Shown here in pieces: positions 6,348-14,567 of a stretch of DNA of 20,464 nt. Every line of letters begins with the position of its first letter. Positions within the stretch are counted from its first letter, which is position 1. The position numbers were made by a program, and so were the translations under genes. A model generated the notes under the pieces. That model was not told the DNA's origin. It searched no databases and saw only the letters and a program-made list of their open reading frames with translations. Where the stretch lies: the NCBI GenBank assembly GCA_020054965.1, contig JAIMZO010000005.1:1-20464 (forward strand). Direction: 5' to 3'. The stretch is from Spirochaeta sp. (GTDB lineage Bacteria > Spirochaetota > Spirochaetia > Sphaerochaetales > Sphaerochaetaceae).

Positions 6348-7493
6348 ATGAACACAAGCTTTCTTCTTCTCGAGGACGGAACCGTATTCACAGCAACTGG
6401 ATTTGGATCACCGGCGCCCTTGCTCGGCAAACAGGCTCCCATAGCAGAGGTGGTCTTCAACACCAGCATGTGTGGCTACCAAGAAATCCTTACTGATCCT
6501 TCCTATCATGGGCAAATGGTCGTAATGACCTACCCCCATATTGGAAACTATGGGTGCGAAGCCTCCTTTGAGGAGCATCTGGGGTTACCCAGGCCCATCA
6601 GCTGTACAGCACTACTTGTTCATTCTGTGTATACAGGCCCTCTTCCCCCAAAGAGGGTCTCTTTACATGATTATCTGCTCACTCACGGAATAGTCGGCCT
6701 ATGTGGGGTGGATACGCGTGCATTAACCATCCATATACGAAATAAGGGGGCCCAGAGGGCAATCATATTCAGGACTGAAGGGAAGACGCTTTCACGTTCA
6801 GAACATGAACATGCCCTCTCCTTGGTGAGAGCTTATCCATCAGTCAGTGAGCTTGATCTTATCGAAGGGGTAAGCACCAAGCGAGTGGTCGAGGATCCTC
6901 TCTTGGGGGCCCCAAAGGAGGCCTCACTGCGATTTGCAGTAGTGGACTTTGGGATCAAGCGGTCAATTATCTCCGAACTTTACCGTCGAGGGGTGGCCGT
7001 AACCCTCTTTCCGCCTACTGTACTTGCTGAGGATATTCTCCGCTCAGGATGTAATGCAATGCTGCTCTCAAACGGACCGGGAGATCCTGCACGATTACAG
7101 GACGTTGTCTCGATGACCAAACAGGTCATGGAAGCAGGATTTCCCGTCTTTGGCATCTGCCTCGGACACCAGTTGATCACCTGGGCACTGGGAGGGAGCA
7201 CGAAGAAAATGAAATATGGGCACCATGGGGGTAACCACCCCGTAGTGGATACCCAAACCGGGGCCTGCTTTGTCACGAGCCAGAACCATAGTTATGCCAG
7301 TGAGGCAGAGACACTGCCCCCTTCTGCAATTGTATGGTTCAGGAATGCAAACGACAACTCCATCGAAGGATTGTTCTGCACAGACAAGAGAGTAAGCTGT
7401 GTCCAGTTTCACCCAGAAGCATCTCCAGGCCCTCATGACGCAACCTGGATTTTTGACCGATTCATCCTGGAGGCCAAGGAGGCAGGCGTATGA
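6348..7493 (+). CDS. carA: Carbamoyl-phosphate synthetase small (glutaminase) subunit
   Basis: This subunit hydrolyses glutamine and passes ammonia to CarB for carbamoyl phosphate, the precursor of pyrimidines and arginine. It is 381 residues, the usual length. The N-terminal CPSase small-chain domain contains EVVFNTSMCGYQEILTDPSY (about 34-53) and GVDTRALT (120-127). The class I amidotransferase domain starts near 195 with the oxyanion SNGPGDP (241-247), nucleophile Cys271 in GICLGHQL, and His355/Glu357 in FHPEASPGP. All catalytic residues are present. The start is ATG 6348 with GGAG at 6339-6342. The stop overlaps the carB start (ATGA), so the subunits are translationally coupled. Confidence 0.97.
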   Translation: MNTSFLLLEDGTVFTATGFGSPAPLLGKQAPIAEVVFNTSMCGYQEILTDPSYHGQMVVMTYPHIGNYGCEASFEEHLGLPRPISCTALLVHSVYTGPLPPKRVSLHDYLLTHGIVGLCGVDTRALTIHIRNKGAQRAIIFRTEGKTLSRSEHEHALSLVRAYPSVSELDLIEGVSTKRVVEDPLLGAPKEASLRFAVVDFGIKRSIISELYRRGVAVTLFPPTVLAEDILRSGCNAMLLSNGPGDPARLQDVVSMTKQVMEAGFPVFGICLGHQLITWALGGSTKKMKYGHHGGNHPVVDTQTGACFVTSQNHSYASEAETLPPSAIVWFRNANDNSIEGLFCTDKRVSCVQFHPEASPGPHDATWIFDRFILEAKEAGV

Positions 7494-10400
7494 GTGCAAG
7501 ACGTGATATTAAAAGAATCCTGGTTGTCGGCAGCGGCCCCATTGTCATCGGGCAAGCCTGCGAGTTCGACTATAGTGGCACACAAGCGGTAAAGGCTTTG
7601 AAAGAGGAAGGATATGAGGTCATTCTTCTCAACCCCAATCCGGCAACCGTCATGACGACCCCCGGCATGGCAGACCATATCTACCTCGATCCTCTGAGAA
7701 TTGAGTATGTAGAACAGATCTTCCAAAGGGAACGCCCAGATGCCATCCTCACTACCATGGGAGGGCAAAGTGGTCTCAACCTGGCCCTCGAGCTTGATGA
7801 GTCAGGGTTGCTCGAACAGTATGGGGTTCAGGTCATTGGCTCTTCCATCGCATCCATCAAACTCGCAGAGGACCGTGGAGCTTTCAAGCAGGTCATCGAA
7901 GGCTTGGGTTTGGAAAGCGCAAAGAGCTCAATCGTCCACAACCTGGAGGAGGGAATGGAACTCCTTGAGGATTTCCCCTTCCCCCTGATCATCCGACCCT
8001 CCTACACGCTGGGCGGGATGGGAGGATCCATCGCCTATGACAGGGAAGAGTACCCCACATTACTCGAGCATGCCCTGGAAACCAGTCCAACCCACGAAGT
8101 CCTCATTGAGGAATCGCTCATCGGTTGGAAAGAGTTCGAAATGGAAGTGATGCGCGACAAGAAGGATAATGCAATCATCGTCTGTTCCATCGAGAATGTT
8201 GACCCAATGGGAGTCCATACAGGGGACAGCATCACCATCGCACCGATCCAAACCCTCGATGAGAGAAGCTACCAGAAGATGAGGGACGCATCAATTGCCA
8301 TTCTGCGTGCAATCGGGGTCGACTGCGGTGGAAGCAATGTCCAGTTCGCAGTACACCCCGAAACAGGGAGAATGGTGGTCATAGAGATGAACCCCCGTGT
8401 CTCCCGTTCCTCCGCCCTTGCAAGCAAGGCAACAGGCTTCCCTATAGCCCGTTGTTCTGCCAAGTTGGCTGTCGGATATACCCTTGATGAGGTGGTCAAC
8501 GAAATAACCGGCCAATCAGTATCCTGCTTTGAGCCGGTACTCGACTACTGTGCGGTAAAGGTCCCGCGCTTTGAACTGGAGAAATTTCCACTTCCCATCT
8601 CTGCCTTGGGAACACAGATGCGCAGCATCGGTGAGGCCTTGGCACTGGGAAGAACTGCCCTGGAGGCATTGAACAAGGGGATCAGGAGCTCAGAGAGAAA
8701 ACTCGAAGGATTATGCAACCTCATTCGCATCGGCCTGTATGATGAAGAGGAGGTTGCAGGGTTTCTCAATAGTGCACACCCCTTGCGCTTGGTTGCTGCC
8801 TATACCACGCTCTGTAGGGAAGGCTTGGGAGCATTGCCCAACATCCAGGAGGTCACACAATTTGATCCTTGGTTCCTCAATCTTCTGGTACAGCAACTGG
8901 ATATCGAGAAGGAAGTTGCCTTTCACTTGGATGAGGAAACCCTGCTCAAGGCAAAACAGGCTGGAATGAGCGATGCATATATTGCAATGTTGAGTGGAAG
9001 GAAAGCTGAGGACATCGAACGGCTGCGTTACTCCTATGAGATGCACCCTGTAACCCATCATGTTGACACCTGCAGCGGGGAGTTTGATGCGCTCACCCCC
9101 TATCTCTATACCACCTACGGTGAAACGGAGGAAGCAGAACCCATGGGAGAGGATGCAGTGGTAATCCTTGCAAGTGGTCCAAACAGGATCGGACAGGGAC
9201 TTGAGTTCGATACCTGCTGCACCCTTGCCTCAATGGCCTACCGCAGGCTGGGGCGAAAGACCATCATGGTAAATAGCAATCCAGAGACAGTCTCAACAGA
9301 TTTCAACATCAGTGACAGACTCTACTTGCAAGGCCTCACCGCTGAGGAAGTGAAGGAGATTCTGCGTCATGAACAGACCCAGCGGGTAGTTGTGCAGCTG
9401 GGAGGCCAGACTCCACTGAACCTTGCCCCTTCCCTCACCCGTGCAGGGGCAAGGCTGGAGGGAACCAGCCTGGAAGGACTCCTGGATGCAGGGGACCGTG
9501 GCAAGTTTTCAGCCTTGGTCGCGGAGCTTGGACTCAGGCAACCAAAGAACAAAGCCGTCACAGAGAATGAGGCCATTCTCATCACCGCACGCGAAATTGG
9601 TTTTCCAGTTCTCATACGGCCAAGCCATGTATTGGGTGGACGGGGAATGTACATCGTATACGATGAAGCGGGGCTAGCCTCCATTGAGGGAATTGAGGCA
9701 TCAGTTGAAGCACCGGTATTGGTGGATCAGTTCCTGGAAGATGCCTTTGAGTACGATCTTGATGCAGTATCTGACGGAGAGAGCCTCTATATAGGAGGCA
9801 TTCTTCAGCATATTGAGGCAGCAGGAATCCACAGTGGGGACTCTGCTGCAGTGTTCCCTCCATACAAGAGCACCCCGGAACTCCTTGCTCAGATGCAGGA
9901 GTGGGCGCACAAGCTTGCGCTTGCCCTCCATGTGAAAGGATTGATGAACATCCAGTTTGCAGCCAAGGATGGGAAGCTCTATCTCATCGAGGTAAACCCC
10001 CGGGCATCGCGCACGGTCCCCTTCATCTGCAAGACCAGTGCGGTAGACCTCGTTGAAGCCGCGGTTCGGGTCTGGGAGGGAATAGACCTGGTAAAACAAG
10101 GCCTGGTAAAAAAGGCTGGAGAGAGAACCTTGGGTACCTGCAAGGTGGGCTGGGCAGTGAAAGAAGCTGTATTCAGCTTCGATCGGTTCAGCAATGTCGA
10201 TCCAGCACTTGGGCCTGAGATGAGGTCGACCGGGGAGTCGATCGGATTGGGAAAGACCTTCGGGGAAGCCTTTGCAAAGAGCCAGATCAGCAGCGGGAAC
10301 CGTCTTCCAGTATCGGGAAAGGTATTCATCAGCGTCAACAAGAAGGATCGTAAGACCATTCTTCCTGTCGTAAGGAAACTGGTCTCCCTAGGCTTCTCGA

Positions 10401-10699
10401 TTGCTGCAACACAAGGGACTGCAGCCTTCCTCTTCGAGCAAGGAATCCTTGTTGAGGTAATGCAGAAGGTCCATGAAGGACACCCAAACATTAGTGATTA
10501 TCTACAGAAAAAACAGGTTGCCCTGGTGATAAACACACCAATGGGGTTCCATGCCCACCAGAGTGATGATGAGATCCGAAGCATTGCCATGCGTATGAAA
10601 ATTCCCTATACCACCACTACAAGTGCTGCTGTGGCAGCAGTTGAGGCAATTGAATACCTGCAGAAGAAACAGGTTGTTGTCCGTGAGCTGACGTCCTAG
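7490..10699 (+). CDS. carB: Carbamoyl-phosphate synthetase large subunit
   Basis: This is the synthetase subunit, which makes carbamoyl phosphate from bicarbonate, ammonia and two ATP in the cytoplasm. At 1069 residues it is nearly the E. coli length. It has two homologous ATP-grasp halves. The first begins KRILVVGSGPIVIGQACEFDYSG and contains IIRPSYTLGGMGG and VIEMNPRVSRSSALASKATG. The second begins VVILASGPNRIGQGLEFD (about 559) and contains LIRPSHVLGGRGM and LIEVNPRASRTVPF. The C-terminal MGS-like allosteric domain (about 935-1069) keeps the features that bind UMP and ornithine in E. coli CarB: TQGT, the lysine of QKVHEG (near 993), INT and a TTTT stretch. Feedback by UMP is therefore plausible. 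AAGGAGG precedes the overlapping start. Confidence 0.97.
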   Translation: MSARRDIKRILVVGSGPIVIGQACEFDYSGTQAVKALKEEGYEVILLNPNPATVMTTPGMADHIYLDPLRIEYVEQIFQRERPDAILTTMGGQSGLNLALELDESGLLEQYGVQVIGSSIASIKLAEDRGAFKQVIEGLGLESAKSSIVHNLEEGMELLEDFPFPLIIRPSYTLGGMGGSIAYDREEYPTLLEHALETSPTHEVLIEESLIGWKEFEMEVMRDKKDNAIIVCSIENVDPMGVHTGDSITIAPIQTLDERSYQKMRDASIAILRAIGVDCGGSNVQFAVHPETGRMVVIEMNPRVSRSSALASKATGFPIARCSAKLAVGYTLDEVVNEITGQSVSCFEPVLDYCAVKVPRFELEKFPLPISALGTQMRSIGEALALGRTALEALNKGIRSSERKLEGLCNLIRIGLYDEEEVAGFLNSAHPLRLVAAYTTLCREGLGALPNIQEVTQFDPWFLNLLVQQLDIEKEVAFHLDEETLLKAKQAGMSDAYIAMLSGRKAEDIERLRYSYEMHPVTHHVDTCSGEFDALTPYLYTTYGETEEAEPMGEDAVVILASGPNRIGQGLEFDTCCTLASMAYRRLGRKTIMVNSNPETVSTDFNISDRLYLQGLTAEEVKEILRHEQTQRVVVQLGGQTPLNLAPSLTRAGARLEGTSLEGLLDAGDRGKFSALVAELGLRQPKNKAVTENEAILITAREIGFPVLIRPSHVLGGRGMYIVYDEAGLASIEGIEASVEAPVLVDQFLEDAFEYDLDAVSDGESLYIGGILQHIEAAGIHSGDSAAVFPPYKSTPELLAQMQEWAHKLALALHVKGLMNIQFAAKDGKLYLIEVNPRASRTVPFICKTSAVDLVEAAVRVWEGIDLVKQGLVKKAGERTLGTCKVGWAVKEAVFSFDRFSNVDPALGPEMRSTGESIGLGKTFGEAFAKSQISSGNRLPVSGKVFISVNKKDRKTILPVVRKLVSLGFSIAATQGTAAFLFEQGILVEVMQKVHEGHPNISDYLQKKQVALVINTPMGFHAHQSDDEIRSIAMRMKIPYTTTTSAAVAAVEAIEYLQKKQVVVRELTS

Positions 10700-10705
10700 G
10701 GGCAA

Positions 10706-10734
10706 TTGCCTTTTGGCCTTCTATCGTATAGTAT
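10706..10734 (+). promoter_or_regulatory. Probable promoter of aspS
   Basis: TTGCCT (10706-10711), a 17-base spacer and TAGTAT (10729-10734) lie in the 72-base gap between carB and aspS. CCTTTTGG (10709-10716) and CCAAAAGG (10756-10763) are exact inverted repeats flanking the start region and could pair in DNA-binding or leader structure. No terminator is visible after carB. Confidence 0.5.
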
Positions 10735-10771
10735 GGGAATACTTTCTTAAGGAGACCAAAAGGGACCGACT

Positions 10772-12568
10772 ATGGCAGAAGAAGTATTTTCCCAACGAAC
10801 AACTACCTGTGGATCACTGACCAAAGCTGACAATGGAGCTAAGGTGGTTCTCAACGGCTGGGTACACCGTGACCGCAATCATGGAGCCCTGCATTTCATC
10901 AACCTCCGCGACCGCTACGGTATTACCCAGGTGGTCGTGGATGATGATGCCAGCAACGAGCTTCAGGCAGTTGCCAACGAGTTGCACCTTGAGTACTGCA
11001 TAGCAGTGACAGGTGTGGTACGCCTCAGACCCGATTCAATGGTCAACCCCGAGATGATAACCGGAGAAGTTGAAGTAAAAGCTGAAAAGATTGAAATCCT
11101 CAGCAAGTGTGCCCCACTTCCATTCCAGATTGACGATGGCAATGAACCGAGGGAGGATCTCAGGCTCAAATACCGCTATCTCGATCTCCGTACCCAGGGA
11201 ATGCAGAAGCGGATGAAGCTTCGTCATGACTTCATTTTCGCCTGCCGCAAGTTCCTCACCAGCCGGGACTTCTATGAGATCGAAACCCCTACCCTGATCA
11301 AGAGCACCCCGGAAGGGGCTCGGGACTTCCTGGTACCCAGCAGGATTTACCCTGGTAAGTTCTATGCGCTCCCCCAGAGCCCACAGCTTTTTAAGCAGAT
11401 CCTGATGGTCGGCGGCATGGATAAGTACTTCCAGATTGCCCGCTGTTATCGTGATGAGGATGCCAGGGGTGACAGACAGCTGGAATTCACCCAGCTTGAC
11501 CTGGAGATGAGTTTTGTCAAACGTGACGATGTCCTCTCCCTTATGGAGGACCTCTTTGGTTCCGTATTCAAGGAAGTCATGGATTATGACCTCCCTGCTC
11601 GATTCAGGAGACTCAGTTACCATGATGCACTCAATACCTATGGTTGTGACAAACCGGATCTTCGCTTCGACCTTCCACTCTCGGATGTCAATGAATTGGC
11701 CCTGAAGAGCAGCTTTGCCACCTTCAAGGACATTGTTTCCCAGGGTGGATATGTAAAGGCGATTTGTGCGCCAAAGAGTGAAACAGTTGACTTCTCACGC
11801 AAGTATATCACCAGCCTCGAGGATGCTGCAAAGATCTACGGTGCCCAGGGATTGGCTTGGATCAAGGTGGGAGAGAACAACACGTTCTCCGGTGGCGTAA
11901 GCAAGTTCTTCGCTGGACTTGAAGAGGAGCTCATTTCAGCCGTTGAAGCAAAGGAAGGGGATATGATCCTCTTCGTCGCCCATCAGGACTGGAAAAAATG
12001 TTGTGCCAGCCTCAGTGCGGTTCGCACAAAGTTGGGCAAGGATTTGAACCTGATCAGGAAGAGTTTTGAGTTCTGCTGGATTGTTGACTTCCCCCTCTTT
12101 GAGTACAATGAGGATGAAGGACACTGGGAAGCTGCACACCATATGTTCAGCATGCCTCAGGCGGAGTACCTCGAAACCCTTGAGGCTGACCCCGGTAGCG
12201 TAAAGGGTGACCTGTATGACTTGGTCCTCAATGGGTATGAGGTGGCCAGTGGCTCGATCCGTATCCATGACGTTGAACTCCAGAAGCGAATTTTCCGTAT
12301 CTGTAATTTCGATGACGAGACTGCAGAGGAAAGGTTCGGCTTCCTGCTCAATGCCTTTAGATACGGAGCTCCTCCCCATGGAGGTATTGCCCCAGGGGTC
12401 GATAGAATGGTCATGATCATGGCAGGGGAAACCTCGATCCATGAAGTCATTGCTTTCCCGAAGAATACTGCAGGAATATCACCAATGGATGATTCCCCGT
12501 CACTAGTTGACGAGAAGCAACTTGAAGACCTACACTTGATCGTCAAGTATCCTGAGCCAAAGAGCTGA
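10772..12568 (+). CDS. aspS: Aspartyl-tRNA synthetase, probably non-discriminating
   Basis: This is a class IIb synthetase that charges tRNA-Asp. It is 598 residues, bacterial type, with an N-terminal OB-fold anticodon domain (about 12-112), motif 2 RCYRDEDARGDRQLEF (224-239), a bacterial GAD insertion around 290-420, and motif 3 GIAPGVDRMVM (538-548). In the OB-fold, VHRDRNHGAL has His37 where discriminating enzymes such as E. coli have Leu, and Ser89 where E. coli has Lys. Both positions are known from Pseudomonas AspRS to control acceptance of tRNA-Asn. A dual-specificity enzyme feeding GatCAB is therefore suggested. AGGGA lies six bases before the ATG; a stronger AAGGAG at 10749-10754 is too distant. 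A strong terminator follows. Confidence 0.96.
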   Translation: MAEEVFSQRTTTCGSLTKADNGAKVVLNGWVHRDRNHGALHFINLRDRYGITQVVVDDDASNELQAVANELHLEYCIAVTGVVRLRPDSMVNPEMITGEVEVKAEKIEILSKCAPLPFQIDDGNEPREDLRLKYRYLDLRTQGMQKRMKLRHDFIFACRKFLTSRDFYEIETPTLIKSTPEGARDFLVPSRIYPGKFYALPQSPQLFKQILMVGGMDKYFQIARCYRDEDARGDRQLEFTQLDLEMSFVKRDDVLSLMEDLFGSVFKEVMDYDLPARFRRLSYHDALNTYGCDKPDLRFDLPLSDVNELALKSSFATFKDIVSQGGYVKAICAPKSETVDFSRKYITSLEDAAKIYGAQGLAWIKVGENNTFSGGVSKFFAGLEEELISAVEAKEGDMILFVAHQDWKKCCASLSAVRTKLGKDLNLIRKSFEFCWIVDFPLFEYNEDEGHWEAAHHMFSMPQAEYLETLEADPGSVKGDLYDLVLNGYEVASGSIRIHDVELQKRIFRICNFDDETAEERFGFLLNAFRYGAPPHGGIAPGVDRMVMIMAGETSIHEVIAFPKNTAGISPMDDSPSLVDEKQLEDLHLIVKYPEPKS

Positions 12569-12574
12569 CAGAGA

Positions 12575-12600
12575 GCCCCGGGAAACCGGGGCCTTTTCTT
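12575..12600 (+). terminator. Rho-independent terminator of aspS
   Basis: GCCCCGG (12575-12581), a GAAA tetraloop and CCGGGGC (12586-12592) form a perfect 7-base GC-rich stem, followed by CTTTTCTT. It lies six bases after the aspS stop. Confidence 0.92.
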
Positions 12601-12639
12601 ACCAAGGAGGCACACCGAGCGTAGGTGTGGATTTTGGAC

Positions 12640-13521
12640 ATGAAGAAAAATCTTGCCTTGAAAGTTTCCTATCTCAATATATTCAGCAATATAGTTCTTG
12701 CCATCAGCAAGACCACGATTGGCTTTATCGCACACTCTTCTGCCTTGCTTAATGATGGAATCAACAACGCGGGGGATGTGGTAAGCTCAATCATTGCCAT
12801 GATCGGTATCTCAGCCGCCTCAAAGGAGTCTGATGAGGATCATCAGTACGGACATGAGAGAATGGAATCAGTTGCTGCAATTCTTCTTTCGGGAATCATC
12901 ATGGTTGTGGGATTCGGTCTCTTGGTCGATGGTATCTCAACCATCATTACCGGTAGTTACCATGACAGCCCACTGCCTGGCACCCTTGCTGTAATAGCGG
13001 CAATTGTATCCATTGTTATCAAGCAGTGCATGTTTCTCTATACTCGTTGGGCAGGAAAGAAGACTGACTCCTCTGCCTTGATGGCCTCTGCATGGGACTC
13101 CCAGAGTGATGTATTGGCAACCACAGGTGGTCTGATCGGCATCCTTGCCTCACGATTGGGCTACCCCATCGCTGATTCCATCGCAGCAATCATCATCTCC
13201 CTCTTCATCATCCGGGTCGGAATCGAAATATTCCGCGATGGCATCTACAAGATGGTTGACCACGCTTGTCCTGAAAAGACTGTGGAAGAGATTCGTCTCA
13301 TCATTCTCGACCAGGAAGGGGTCAAGGGAATCGATTTATTGAGAACCCGCAGATTTGGTTCTCGTGCCTATGTGGATGTTGAGATTTCAGCAGAAGGGTC
13401 ACAAAGCCTTGTTGAAGCTCACTGTATCGCCGAACGGGTCCACCACGCCATCGAAACCAGTTTCCCCCAAGTCAAACATTGCATGGTGCATGTAAATCCC
13501 TACAAGCATAAAAAGCAGTAA
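12640..13521 (+). CDS. Cation diffusion facilitator (CDF) family metal exporter
   Basis: This 293-residue CDF exporter would move divalent metal ions out of the cell against protons. It has six membrane segments (about 10-190), then a cytoplasmic ferredoxin-like ZT dimerisation domain (about 212-293). The membrane metal site appears as Asn42/Asn43 and Asp46 in LNDGINNAGDVVSS and Asp153/Asp157 in WDSQSDV. An Asn-containing site is closer to MntE/YdfM-like proteins than to the Asp/His sites of zinc exporters, so manganese or iron is possible but not shown. DHQYGHERME is the usual loop signature. The start is uncertain: a GTG at 12625, just after an in-frame TAG, sits 14 bases from AAGGAGG (12604-12610), whereas ATG 12640 fits the family N-terminus better. 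Confidence 0.87.
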   Translation: MKKNLALKVSYLNIFSNIVLAISKTTIGFIAHSSALLNDGINNAGDVVSSIIAMIGISAASKESDEDHQYGHERMESVAAILLSGIIMVVGFGLLVDGISTIITGSYHDSPLPGTLAVIAAIVSIVIKQCMFLYTRWAGKKTDSSALMASAWDSQSDVLATTGGLIGILASRLGYPIADSIAAIIISLFIIRVGIEIFRDGIYKMVDHACPEKTVEEIRLIILDQEGVKGIDLLRTRRFGSRAYVDVEISAEGSQSLVEAHCIAERVHHAIETSFPQVKHCMVHVNPYKHKKQ

Positions 13522-13539
13522 CACAAATGATTCTCATCC

Positions 13540-13568
13540 TAGAAAAATCATTCTGCATGGGCTATGCT
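13540..13568 (+). promoter_or_regulatory. Possible promoter of the OsmC-like gene
   Basis: TAGAAA (13540-13545), a 17-base spacer and TATGCT (13563-13568) lie upstream of the OsmC-like gene. Just before, AATGATT (13526-13532) and AATCATT (13546-13552) form a weak 7-base inverted repeat. Both boxes are poor, so read-through from the CDF gene is an alternative. Confidence 0.28.
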
Positions 13569-13588
13569 ATGGGCATAGGAGATAACTC

Positions 13589-13975
13589 ATGGGTGAGAAG
13601 AAACATGTTCGTGCTGACTTTGTACCTGGACACTACCAGTTCGTTACAGACAAGGGTTCCAGCTTTGAAATTGGCCCTTCCAGCGCGCCCTATGATTACC
13701 TGTTAGGTGCATTGAGTGGTTGTCTGTTTGATACATTTGTGGAACTTGCTGCAAAAATGCGATTCAGCTGGGAACACATCAGCTTTGATGTCGATGGAGA
13801 GAAGCGAGACGATCCCCCTACCACGCTTAAGTCACTACATATCACGGTACAGGCCACTGGAGTGGACAACCAGAAGAAATTCCTGAAAGCTTTCGAGACG
13901 GCTTCCCGGTACTGTTCAATCTACCAGACCATTTCACAGGTAAGTGAGATGGATTACTCAGTGGACTTCCAATAG
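13589..13975 (+). CDS. OsmC/Ohr-like protein
   Basis: This is a 128-residue member of the OsmC fold, a family of thiol peroxidases that reduce organic hydroperoxides. It carries the two characteristic cysteines: Cys45 in YLLGALSGCLFDTF, the start of the central helix, and Cys109 in ASRYCSIYQTI. The usual catalytic Arg is not clearly placed, so it may belong to the YhfA-like branch and not to true Ohr. The start has AGGAGA (13577-13582), six bases upstream. The next gene starts four bases after its stop, so the two are probably one transcript. Confidence 0.82.
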   Translation: MGEKKHVRADFVPGHYQFVTDKGSSFEIGPSSAPYDYLLGALSGCLFDTFVELAAKMRFSWEHISFDVDGEKRDDPPTTLKSLHITVQATGVDNQKKFLKAFETASRYCSIYQTISQVSEMDYSVDFQ

Positions 13976-13979
13976 CACC

Positions 13980-14567
13980 ATGGCAAGCAACGCCCGATAT
14001 ACCAATATTCTGCTCTTTGAGGCATTCGAGAGTGCCCTGCGGCAACTCTTGGCAGAGGATGAGATAGTGCTGTCCTGGCCGAAGGCAAAGACAAGTCTTG
14101 CCCACTGCTTGGCCTCCCAGTTGCAACTGAGCCTGAGAAAAGTGCTCAGCCTTTCAGAGGATGCAGCAAATCCCAATTTTTTCTCACTTCCAGGAAACAT
14201 CAAGGTGGATATCCAGCGGGATGGGCTTGATGTGCTTGTCCATAACAGGAAAGGGACCAAGCTCCTGGGAATCATTCTTGGCAATGATTATCTTTCCAAG
14301 GGGCAACAGAACCATCTTCTCCAGGTCCAGGAGGAGGGATGCCAACTTATACTGGGAGTATCTTTCCTCCCCCAGAGGGAGTACATTCTGCTCTATAGTC
14401 CAAAGCAAGATAGCTTGGAGTATTATCATTTCAACAAGGCTGACGGTACCACGACACATCTCAAACAGAAAGATGTGGACGGAGAGGAAGATACCTTGCA
14501 ACTGTTGTTGGGTATCAAGGAACGGAAAAGGAAGCGAAAGAAACAGGTCATCGAACGGGATCTATAA
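13980..14567 (+). CDS. Unrecognised 195-residue protein with basic C-terminal tail
   Basis: I do not recognise this protein. It has no signal peptide or membrane segment. A helical N-terminal half (FEAFESALRQLLAEDE; TSLAHCLASQLQLSLRKVLSL) leads into a strand-rich core (GNIKVDIQRDGLDVLVHNR, TKLLGIILGNDYLS, CQLILGVSFLPQREYILLYSP). A very basic tail follows (KERKRKRKKQ, about 180-189). The core order of strands with a conserved-looking aspartate is vaguely reminiscent of the PD-(D/E)xK nuclease fold, but the catalytic E-x-K is not present, so no function is claimed. The start at ATG 13980, four bases after the OsmC stop, has no good Shine-Dalgarno and probably depends on coupling. The last 20 bases overlap the convergent gene. 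Confidence 0.7.
   Translation: MASNARYTNILLFEAFESALRQLLAEDEIVLSWPKAKTSLAHCLASQLQLSLRKVLSLSEDAANPNFFSLPGNIKVDIQRDGLDVLVHNRKGTKLLGIILGNDYLSKGQQNHLLQVQEEGCQLILGVSFLPQREYILLYSPKQDSLEYYHFNKADGTTTHLKQKDVDGEEDTLQLLLGIKERKRKRKKQVIERDL

Noticed and set aside
11036..11623. Minus-strand 195-residue open frame inside aspS
   Set aside because: It is a shadow of the aspS coding frame with no Shine-Dalgarno or recognisable domain; similar antisense frames elsewhere were rejected for the same reason.
14548..14567. Frameshift or assembly error at the convergent overlap
   Set aside because: Both proteins end normally; a 20-base convergent overlap is common in compact genomes.
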